A stretch of DNA of 11,030 bases, taken from Isotricha intestinalis. Its lineage: Eukaryota > Ciliophora > Litostomatea > Vestibuliferida > Isotrichidae. The notes below the pieces were generated by a model that searched no databases, was not told the DNA's origin, and saw only the letters and a list, made by a program, of their open reading frames with translations. This document shows positions 1-9,100 of this stretch, piece after piece. The stretch lies in contig JAJJLU010001059.1 in the NCBI GenBank assembly GCA_023807065.1, forward strand, positions 1 through 11,030, read 5' to 3'. The translations under genes were made by a program, and so were the position numbers. Positions within the stretch are counted from its first letter, which is position 1; every line of letters starts with the position of its first letter.

Positions 1-132
1 ACTTTTTTAATTTACTATATAATCTAAATATCTTTTAAATCAAAATTTTTTTTATAAATATTTAATTATATTTGATAAATATTATTATTAAATATTTAAT
101 AATAAAACAAAAATTAATAAAAAATATATGAT

Positions 133-179
133 AATTTGAATATGAGATTGGGGATGGGGCCCAATCCCCAATTTGAATA
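133..179. repeat. G-rich hairpin made of ATTGGGG units, first copy
   Basis: A GC-rich island in AT-only DNA. The left arm (147-159) reads ATTGGGGATGGGG and the right arm (160-172) reads CCCAATCCCCAAT. They pair almost completely around a GGGCCC centre. The ten-base sequence AATTTGAATA occurs on both sides (133-142 and 170-179). The leading sequence TGAATATGAGATTGGG (137-152) recurs with one mismatch at 10777-10792 in front of the downstream hairpin, so both belong to one dispersed family. The repeat unit is the same 7-mer that forms the tandem array at the right edge of the window. Role unknown; it could be a small fold-back repeat or a structured transcript end. Confidence 0.8.
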
Positions 180-206
180 ATAATATTAATGATATAAATA
201 ATTTAA

Positions 207-818
207 AAAAATCATTTTAATAAACTTAAAGATGATAATTTATATAATAATAAAGATAATCTAGATAATATAAATAATCCATTATTATATATTCAAAAAA
301 ATGTAAATAAAAAGAGTATTTATGTTAAAGATTAAGAAAAAGAAAAAAAAGTAAATTTATGTGAAAATGATTTAAAAATTTTAATGGGTAACACAAATAA
401 AAAAATAATAATTCTAATTTTATATCAGCTCTCTTTAATGATTAAATTAAAATAGAAACAAAAAATATAAGTCAATCATCAAGCAAAAAAATAGCAGGTA
501 AAATTTATTCATCAAAACAAAACAAACTATAACTCAATTATTTTTTGAATTTAAATAAAACAATTAAATTTAATTAAAATATATTTTTTCTAAATGAAGA
601 TTTGTTTAAATTTTAATATATTAAAAAAACCATTTGAAATAAATCAAACTCAAAATGCATTAATGAGAGAAGATTATTTAGAGAATTTTATGAATAGAAA
701 TCAAATAAATAAAAATTAAATTCCAAATCTTCCAATTATAAAATTATAATATGAATTAATAAAGATGTTTAAAACATATTATATTTAAGGTTAATTTTAT
801 ATTAATTGTTTCAAATTT
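207..818 (+). pseudogene. Possible decayed protein-coding relic interrupted by TAA codons
   Basis: This stretch reads like coding sequence if several stops and two frame changes are ignored. In one frame (207 to about 404) it is open except for a TAA at 333, and reads for example NLCENDLKILMGNTNKK from 354. After the A-run near 399-405 the sense moves to another frame (about 413-628, with TAA at 443, 530, 575 and 614; for example SSSKKIAGKIYSSKQ from 476). After the A-run at 623-629 it returns to the first frame, with NALMREDYLENFMNRN from 654 and TAA at 717, 747, 786, 792 and 819. All ten interruptions are TAA, which fits CAA (Gln) to TAA decay, but TAA is also the commonest stop by composition. 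No family recognised. Open stretches of about 40 codons arise by chance in DNA like this, so the call is tentative. Confidence 0.35.
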
Positions 819-819
819 T

Positions 820-991
820 AAATTAAATAATAATAATTATAAAGATATTATTAAATAAAGGAACTATATTAATATAATTAATATGAGAATAATAAGAGTA
901 ATAAAATAATATATTTTAAAATAGGAAAATCATTAACTTTATTACATTAAAAATAACAAGTTTATAAAATAAAAAAATTAAGGTATCTTTA
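820..991. other. AT-rich spacer with no recognisable feature
   Basis: No gene, RNA or clear repeat is visible here. A 42-codon stop-free stretch begins at 957 and runs to 1082, but it is low-complexity and of a length expected by chance. Confidence 0.5.
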
Positions 992-1010
992 CCAATCCCT
1001 ATTCCCAAAT
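992..1010. repeat. Degenerate single-arm copy of the ATTGGG repeat unit
   Basis: CCAATCCCTATTCCCAAAT is an isolated C-rich run. Read on the other strand it gives spaced GGG tracts of the ATTTGGG/ATTGGG type, as in the hairpins at 133-179 and 10777-10839. It has no opposing arm. It lies about 117 bases before the start of the first gene, so every spacer in the window carries at least one member of this repeat family. Confidence 0.5.
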
Positions 1011-1092
1011 TATTTATTTTTATTTGATAAATTAATTATTTTTAATTATAATTATCTCTATTTTGTAACCTCTAACTATTTTTGACTCTAAA

Positions 1093-1126
1093 TATATAAA
1101 TATTACATTTTCTACCACTTATAAAA
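1093..1126 (+). promoter_or_regulatory. Possible core promoter and short 5' leader of the first gene
   Basis: TATATAAA sits at 1093-1100 and CCACTT at 1115-1120, with the ATG at 1127. In trichomonads the known core promoter is an initiator close to TCAYTW placed within about 20 bases of the start codon. CCACTT differs from TCACTT at one base and has the right spacing (its A is 10 bases before the ATG). TATA-like words are common by chance in DNA of this composition, so they add little. There is no Shine-Dalgarno-like purine run directly before the ATG, which argues against bacterial translation. Confidence 0.35.
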
Positions 1127-3130
1127 ATGAGTGATAATGAAAAGAATCTTATTGAAGATTATAGAAAAGAATTTGAAAAAGAAAGAAACTACGCATTCAT
1201 AAAAGAAATAGGAAATAAAATGTTGGATAATATTAAATCCACATTTCGTTTAAAAACTTCTAAAAAACCAATAAGTATAAAAAGATATAAAAGTGGTTGG
1301 AGAGGAAATGGATTTGTAAAAACATATAAAATAAGTAGTTTAGCAAAAGGAACATTAGGAGCTGTAATAAATTTTGGAGAACCAGCTTATAACTTAGTCA
1401 AACACGGATTGAACAGTAAAGAATTTGCAGGTTCATTGGGTTCATCTATAGGTTCGTTGGTGGCTGCAGGTGCTGCAGGTATGGCTATGGGAAGTTTTTG
1501 TCCCGGTATAGGCAATATAGCAGGTTTTTTTATTGGTGTAGGAGCGGCTGCAATTGGTTCAATTGGAGGTGAATATATTGGAGAAAAATTATATGATAGA
1601 GTTAGTAATCTAAAAGACGGAGGAAATAAAAATGAGAGTAATAATATTCCTCAAAATGGAAATAATTATTTAACTGGAGGTGGAAAAACAGGAGGAGTGG
1701 AATTTGAAATTCCTAAAGAAATAAAAGGTTTTAAACAATTATTATTTTTTAATAAATTACAAAATCAAAATATATTATTTAAAAATGAATTTTCAAATAT
1801 AAATGAAATATTAGATGTTGCAAATAGATTTACTATTAATAATACAAAATTTAATTCAATTGAACAAGTATTTCAAACTATTTTAACAGAAATTTATGGA
1901 GGATTTATAGGAGAAGGTATTTTACCTTATGTTTCATTAAATTTTAATAATAAAGCTTTACTTTATAGTATAATGCCTAATTATTATAAAAAAACATTAG
2001 TAGGTAATATTTTAGGATATTTAGATTATTTTTTAAAAGGATTTGTAAATGGTGGATTTTTCAAAGAGAATTTTGCTGGTAAATGGTATATCAATCAAAA
2101 TGAAAATTATGATTATTTAAATTCAAATTTTATCAATTTAAAAAAATATATCTATCAAAATAAGCATAATATTAAAAACCATGATTTATATTTGACAGTA
2201 TATGACTTAGGAGAAAATATAAGTCAGGATAATAATTTTCATAAAAATTCATTATCAGCATTTAGAATAATAGGAACAATTAGTAATGATATTATTGTTA
2301 ATAATAATATTATTATTCCAAGTTGTTCATTCAGAACAGAAAGTGATTTTAATTTATTTCCAGGAAATTTAAATGACATTAAATCAGAAAATGATAAAGA
2401 ACTTTCAAAAACTCAAGAAGCAATAAAATCCATGAAAGCGATTATTAAATTAATGATGCCCCAAATACCTTATTTTAGAGGTTATTTTCATATTTTAGAT
2501 ATGATAACTTTTTCAATTCATTATATTTCAACTTTAGATGCAAATGCAATATATCCAGATTTTTCAGAATCTTTGTTATTTAAATCAAATAATCAATCTT
2601 ATGTGTCATTATTACCTCCAGTTTTTCCTCCATTACCAATTAAAAGGCAAATTATAGTAAAGGTTAATTTATCATTTTCATATGTAATAAATTATTTTTT
2701 AACTAATGAACAAAGAAATATTTTAAATTCAATTTTATCAGATTGTGCCTTAAACGATTCTGAAATAAATTATGAAAAAATAGAAGAAATTTTAAATGAT
2801 TTAGAAAATAAATATAAAAATCATTTATTCAATTTGATTGAAGATAAAGAAAATTTGGAATATAGAACAAAAAAAGAACTACATATTGATGAATATTTAA
2901 ATAATATACAAGCTTTTTTAAAATTGTTAATAAAAGTTCCAAAATTATTATTATCTCAATTATTTAAATCAATAGAAAAATCATTAAAAGATATAATCAA
3001 AGAATATAATAAACTTTATAATCTAAGATACGAAATAAAAGCAAAAAACATTGATAATATTCTAAATATATCCGATATGAAAAAGGAAATTTTAATATTA
3101 ATAGAAGATTTTAATAATTTTACTTTTTAA
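1127..3130 (+). CDS. Uncharacterised protein with N-terminal glycine-zipper hairpin; probable 5' part of one larger gene
   Basis: The product has 667 residues and no function I recognise. Residues 1-40 are a charged helix. Residues 101-153 are Gly/Ala-rich and hydrophobic: two segments of about 20 residues (roughly 104-124 and 130-152) with repeated GxxxG spacing, joined by a Cys-Pro-Gly turn. This resembles glycine-zipper hairpins that insert into or pack in membranes. A Gly/Asn-rich linker follows (about 163-190). Residues 195-560 look like a folded domain of unknown family, including the stretch LDYFLKGFVNGGFF near residue 300 and a proline-rich segment near 495-505. The end (560-667) is helical and charged. 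No N-terminal signal peptide is apparent. The start is the first ATG after a stop-dense leader. The single TAA that ends it is followed directly, in the same frame, by the ATG of the next reading frame, so the two may be one gene. Confidence 0.85.
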   Translation: MSDNEKNLIEDYRKEFEKERNYAFIKEIGNKMLDNIKSTFRLKTSKKPISIKRYKSGWRGNGFVKTYKISSLAKGTLGAVINFGEPAYNLVKHGLNSKEFAGSLGSSIGSLVAAGAAGMAMGSFCPGIGNIAGFFIGVGAAAIGSIGGEYIGEKLYDRVSNLKDGGNKNESNNIPQNGNNYLTGGGKTGGVEFEIPKEIKGFKQLLFFNKLQNQNILFKNEFSNINEILDVANRFTINNTKFNSIEQVFQTILTEIYGGFIGEGILPYVSLNFNNKALLYSIMPNYYKKTLVGNILGYLDYFLKGFVNGGFFKENFAGKWYINQNENYDYLNSNFINLKKYIYQNKHNIKNHDLYLTVYDLGENISQDNNFHKNSLSAFRIIGTISNDIIVNNNIIIPSCSFRTESDFNLFPGNLNDIKSENDKELSKTQEAIKSMKAIIKLMMPQIPYFRGYFHILDMITFSIHYISTLDANAIYPDFSESLLFKSNNQSYVSLLPPVFPPLPIKRQIIVKVNLSFSYVINYFLTNEQRNILNSILSDCALNDSEINYEKIEEILNDLENKYKNHLFNLIEDKENLEYRTKKELHIDEYLNNIQAFLKLLIKVPKLLLSQLFKSIEKSLKDIIKEYNKLYNLRYEIKAKNIDNILNISDMKKEILILIEDFNNFTF

Positions 3131-3133
3131 ATG
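3125..3133 (+). other. In-frame stop-start junction (TAAATG) between the two large reading frames
   Basis: TAA (3128-3130) is followed immediately by ATG (3131-3133). The two frames are the same, as the distance between their starts is 2004 bases (668 codons). No spacer or promoter can fit between them. Possible readings are one gene with a nonsense change such as CAA to TAA, stop-codon readthrough, termination-reinitiation at the adjacent ATG, or a sequencing error. Helical, Lys/Glu-rich sequence continues on both sides. The trichomonad polyadenylation tetranucleotide TAAA also occurs here, overlapping the stop, so a true gene end cannot be excluded. Confidence 0.9.
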
Positions 3134-6100
3134 AAAAATAAATCTAAACAGATGTTAGAAGATTCTATTAAAAAAGAAAAAAGTAATCTTTTAAATGAAG
3201 TTAATAAAAATAAAGAAACCATTTTTAAAGATAATGAAAAAAAATTAAATTATGAAATATCAGATGTAAAAAGTAAATCGATTATTGAATCAATAAATCA
3301 AATGGAACAAAATTTACAAAAAGAAAAAGAGAAAGCCTTACAAAACGTTCCTTATTATAATAGGAGTGAAGCGATAACTAAAATTGATAATGAAATAGCA
3401 AAAATAAAACAAGAAAATGTAAAAAAAATAACCAACAATATAGAAAATCATTTTGAGACAATAAAACAACAGAAATTAAAAGAACTTAGAAATAATTTAG
3501 AAACAAAATCTAAAGAATTATATCAGCAAGCATTAAGGGAGATAGATAATGATAAAAAAAGAAGAGAAAACATTTTGAATGATTCAGTGATTAAAGTTGA
3601 ACAATTTATAAAAGAAGAAAAAGGGAAAATGTTGGATATAGAAAATACAATTAAAAATAAACAAATATTAAAATATGTTGAAAAATTTGAAAAACATTTA
3701 TTGGTTGAAAAAATAAATTTAAATATAATAGGATATTATGAAAAAAATAATAATGATGAAAATATCTCCTTTGCACGAATAAGAGGAGGATGTTTATCAG
3801 AAATCAATAATGAATTAAGTTTGAAAGATGCTTCTCAAATTCAAATTCAAGAATTAAATAGTCTTTTTTTAAAAGTTAATCAATCCCAAAATTCAGAAGA
3901 AATAACACATAATGGAATAAAATTCATTAAAATTAAATTAAATTTATTGCAAGGAAATTTAAATGAATATTTTTGTCAAAATTTTATAAATTTTAACGGG
4001 AATGCCGAAAGAGAAATAATAAATTCAATTCAAAAAGATGAAAATATTAATAAAAAAGATGAATATAATAATACTTCAGGAATATATAAAATAATAATGG
4101 GAAATTCTGAAAAAATAAATAATAAAAAAGAAATAAGCGATAAAAATGTATTTGAAGAAAATTCTTCATTTTATTTAACCAATGATGAAGATGTTGAAAA
4201 AATATTATCATTGGGGGAGCAATCGATTTTAAAAACAGAAACAAGAAATGATTTAAATTGTTTTTTAATATCTTTGATTAGTCAAAACAGAGAACTCAGC
4301 ATTTGTTTAGTAGATTATGTTCCTTCATCAATAATAAATAGCTCAAACGAAAGTAAATATACACCTCTTCATTTTTCCTGTTTATTTGATTATTATGAAT
4401 TAGTTGATTCCTTAATTAAAAAAGGGGCAAAAATAAATGTAAAAACAAGAAATAATAATTACACACCTATTGATCTTTTAATTATAAAAGGAAATTATGA
4501 AATTTTAGAATTAATTTTAAAAAATCAAGAATTTATAAATTTAATCAACGAAAAAAATCATTTTAGTTCAACTCCTTTTCATAGTTCTTGTTTAGAATCC
4601 ATTTTATGTACAAAATTAATGTTAAAATTTAGGAATAAAATTAAAGATTTAAATGGAAATACTCCAGAACATTATGCATTTTTGGGAGGAAGAATTGATA
4701 TATATAATCTAATTTCTACATCAGATATTAAAGAATTTAATGAATTTATTAATTCCTTAAGAGAGGGAGACAAAGAAAATATTAATGACAGAACAATTAT
4801 TTCTCTTGAAAATCAAAAAAAATTTTTAGATTGTTTATTAGATAATATAAAAAAAGGGAATGTTTCAGACGTCAAAAAAATAAGTAAATTTTATCAAAAA
4901 AATAAAAACTTAAAAAAAAACCTATCATTTGATGATATAACAAGTAAATTTGTAGTTAATATGTGTGAAGGAAGAAATCCTTTAATGTTAACTATTATTA
5001 ATGAAATAATTGACTTACATGAATTTCCAATAGCCCCTTTCATTGGAAAATATGGATTAATTTCATTTATAGAAGAAATGAAAAATATGAATATTAATAT
5101 GTTCACTGAAATAGATTTAAAATCTTTATTAGATTTCGCTATTGAAAATAAAGATGAAGAAATGGTATTAGAATTTTTTAAAAACATAGAAGAAATAACA
5201 GATGATTATTTTTCAAAATATTTAACAAAAATTTTAATGAAAAGTTTAGATTTATTTAATTCTGTATATAATTATATTTTATCACAAGACAAATTTTCTA
5301 AAAATAAAATAAAATTTGATTATTTGTATAATAATAGTTCTTTAGCTGAGCATTTTAGTATATTTTTTAATCTTGAAAAAGTGGATAAAGATTCATTAGA
5401 CTTAAATAAAATTATACAAAATTGCAGAGATTCAGTTATATCTGAAGTAAATAATCATAATTATAAAATAATAAAAGAATCAGCTCAAAATCAATATCAA
5501 ATTGAAAAAAATATTTTAAAGGAATTATTAGAAAAACATTCTTCTTCTAAATATAATTTTTATTTATTTGAGCATGATACAGAGAAATTAATAAAAATTT
5601 TTAAAAAAATGAATAATTATAATTTATTTTTACCTCATCAAATAATAAAATCAAAAAAAATATGGATGTTAAAATATCTACCAAAAAAATTTGATTTATT
5701 TATCAAAAATGATATGGGTGAAGTATGCTTTGAATTAGTCGAAACAAATTTTGATAATTTTACATTATTATTAGAAATATTCGTAAAACGGGAGAATGAA
5801 AAGCAGAAACAAATGTTTAATTTTCTTAAAGCTATAGAAATTATTCTGGGAAAATTTATTAAAAAAGATAAAGGACATCAATTAGAAATTTTATTAAAAA
5901 ATAAAATTGTGCAATTGTTTGAATGCTTTACAAAAAATAAAGATTATCTGGGCAATTACCAAAATGATAGGAAAAATAATTTGCTTCATATTATAGCTAA
6001 TTCTTATTATATGGATAAAGAACTTAAAGAAAAATATTTATCATTTATAGAATTAATAAGAAATAATAATAACAAAGAAGAATTTATTAAAATACTTAAT

Positions 6101-9100
6101 GAACAAAATAATTTAGGAAATACATTTTTATTTACATTATTAAATAATAATCACCATAGATTATCAATAGAAATATTAGATAAATATTTCAGTTATTTTA
6201 ATTTATCAATAAGAAATTTTAAAGGAAATACATTTCTTCATTATTTAATGTCAATACAATATTATGATAAAAACATGATGAATTTAATATTAAAAGTAAT
6301 TAATTATAATAAATTTTTCATAATATCAGAAAATAATTATGGATTAACACCTTTTCATCTGGCAGCATATAATAAATGTAAAGATTCATTATTTTTAATG
6401 TCAAATTATTTTTCCTTTGAACAATTAGAAATTATATCAAATAAAGGAAGTCTTCTTCATTTTGCAGCAATTTCAGATTCTTTGTCAACTTTAAGACTAT
6501 TAATTGAAGTATTTAAAGTAGATATAAATGCTCAAATTCATAATAAGAATAATAATAAAAAGAATAAAAATCTTATATCAAATTTACCTAATAAAAGTAC
6601 TCCTATTTATTGTGCTGGTTTATTTTCTTGTTTAAATTCTTTTGAATATTTGCTTTCCTTAGGTGCAAATCCTTTTATTCAAGATGAAAATGGTAATGAT
6701 GCCATTGATATGGCTTTAATTAATGGAAATGAAAAAATGGTTAAATTTATTTCTAAAACATATAGTTTTATAAATTCTAATGGGAAATATTTATTGTCTT
6801 TAGTTAAAAATATTCATGCTAGACATATTTTATATAATAATTTTTATTTATTAGGAGCACAAAATATTAATATAATCAATAAATATCAAAAAAATTTATT
6901 GATGATAGCAGTAGAAAATCAAAATTATAGAATTATCCCATTTTTATTGTCGAATTTTATAAATATTGAAAACTTAGATATGTTTGGAAGGAATATTTTG
7001 CATTATTGTATAAATGTTAATAACCTAACTGCAATATGGATTATTTTATCTCATTTGAATACTTTAAATAAAAATCAAATTATTTATAATTTAATATTTA
7101 AAGCTGATAATGAGGATGAATCTGCATTATATTTAGCATGTAAATTGGGAAGATTAGAAATTGTTTATATTATGCTTATTTTTATTGATATTAATAATTA
7201 TGAAAAAAAATTAAATACCAATTATATCGGGCTATCACCTATCCATATATCTATTATAAATGGACATTATACTATATCTTTATTATTAAAAAAGTATTAT
7301 AATATTTCAGATTATGAAATTAAAAATGTTTCTGAAGAATATAAAAATAAAATAAATTTATTTTATAATTGTAATTTAGAAAAAGAAAATAATAAATTAA
7401 GTGAGATAATGCAACATTTAAGTAAACAAAATGAAATTTATAAAAAAATTCCTTCATTTATTAAGAAAGAAAAAATAAATGAATTAACTGAAAAAGAATT
7501 AATATATAATTTAAAAACTTATTATCTTTTTAATAAAATGTTTCCGAATTACTTATCAGAGAAGCAATTTATTAAATATCAAGATTTATTTAGTATTAAT
7601 TTAATCTTTTTTTTGTGTGAGCTTAACTTTGATGATAATTATACAAAACATGTAAAAGGATTTTTCGAAATTATATCGTCAATTAAATATAAAGGAGATT
7701 TTAAAGAAAGAGTTCAATTTAAAATAATAAAATTATTTACTACATATATAATTCCAAGTGAGTATTATAAATTATCTCAAATAAATGAATATTTAACCAA
7801 AATAATATCAAATGATAAATTATTTAATTTAAATATTTCACATCCCTTATTTTATTGGATAGATTCGATAATAATTTCTTTTTGTGAAGGAAGTCATAAA
7901 AGTGGGATAGAAGATTTATTGGATATATTATTAAAATTTATAAATAGTATTTTAAGTGATAATGAATTTCTCAATAATTTAAATTTCGTGAAATTATCAA
8001 TGAAAAGTTATCAATTTATTCATAATCTAAATAATATATTATCTAAATTAAATAAAAATTTCGCAGTTATTCAATTAAAATATGCTCATTGCATTCCTCC
8101 TTTATTAGAAAATGAAATAAACACTTTATTAAATCAATATTCAATCATTCACCAAGATTATAATAATAGAATACCAATATATTTCTTTATTAAAGAAATA
8201 TTATCTAAAAAAAATATATCGCCAAAATTATTGGAGGCAAGTTTAACACTATCTGAATCCATAATTAAATCTAATCAAATAAATTATAAAGCAAAAGAAG
8301 AAATTTTATCATTTTGTAGATATATTTGTAATCAGCATTTCAATGATAATTTTTTGCCTAATACTATCTTATCAATATCTTCTATTTCAGAAAATTTATG
8401 TTATAAATTTGGTTTAGATGTATATTCAAATCAATTTTTATATTATATTAAAAAATTAAAAATAAAAAATCTAATTGATTTAAAAAATATTTTTAATGAA
8501 TTTTTACAAGTCCAAAATTTAGAGCAATTCAAACAATATTGTAATATATTAAAAGGATTTTCTTTTTCTCAATTTTTTGAAAAAATTAAATTAATTAAAA
8601 AAGAAGACAGGGGAAGAAGCATTAATGATTTATTAAAAGCATTTAAAGAAGAAAAATTTCCTTTATCTGAAAAAGAAATAATTCAATTAGAATTATTCCA
8701 AAAAGAATTTGAAAAAGAAAGAGAATATACTCAAACAGAATTTATAGAGCAAGGAAAAAATCTAGGAAGAAAATTTAGAGAAAATCCAACAATTGAAAAT
8801 ATTAGTAAATTAATAAAAATTGTAAATTGCGGAATATTCGAAGTATTTAAAATAAAGCCTTATCTAATACAAAATTTGAGTGTTTTTGCATTTTATTTAC
8901 ATTATATAAATAAAACAAAAAGAACTTATTATAAAGGAAGATTAGGTCAAATTTTAACTGGAGAAGGAAAAAGTTTAATAATAGCTGAAATAGCTTTAAT
9001 ATCAGCTTTAATGGGTGAATTTGTTGATATAATAACATCAACGTCATATTTAGCCAAAAGAGATCAAATTAAATTTAAAGAATTATATAAAATTTTTGGT

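Noticed and set aside
133..179. AATTTGAATA on both sides of the first hairpin as a target-site duplication of a mobile element
   Set aside because: Part of the left copy (TGAATA) is also present before the second hairpin, so it belongs to the repeat family and not to a unique target site.
957..1082. A 42-codon stop-free stretch just before the first gene
   Set aside because: At this base composition, several open runs of this length are expected by chance in 1.1 kb over six frames; it has no ATG and no recognisable content.
1..1126. tRNA, rRNA, CRISPR array or insertion sequence in the upstream spacer
   Set aside because: No GC-containing cloverleaf, no spaced direct repeats and no transposase-like reading frame are visible.
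2283..2320. Self-complementary AT run inside the first gene
   Set aside because: It is an AAT/ATT-rich stretch encoding an Asn/Ile run; palindromes of this kind are ordinary in such DNA.
207..3133. A ciliate- or hexamitid-type code in which TAA means Gln, which would explain the upstream TAA codons and the junction stop
   Set aside because: The two large frames use CAA or CAG for Gln throughout and have no TAA or TAG inside about 3,190 codons except the single junction stop. A reassigned code would place many there.
4047..5187. Minus-strand open stretches at 4047-4244 and 4894-5187, and a similar one at 8847-9047
   Set aside because: All lie inside the well-supported large gene on the opposite strand, and translate to Phe/Leu/Ile-rich strings typical of the reverse complement of Asn/Lys-rich coding sequence.
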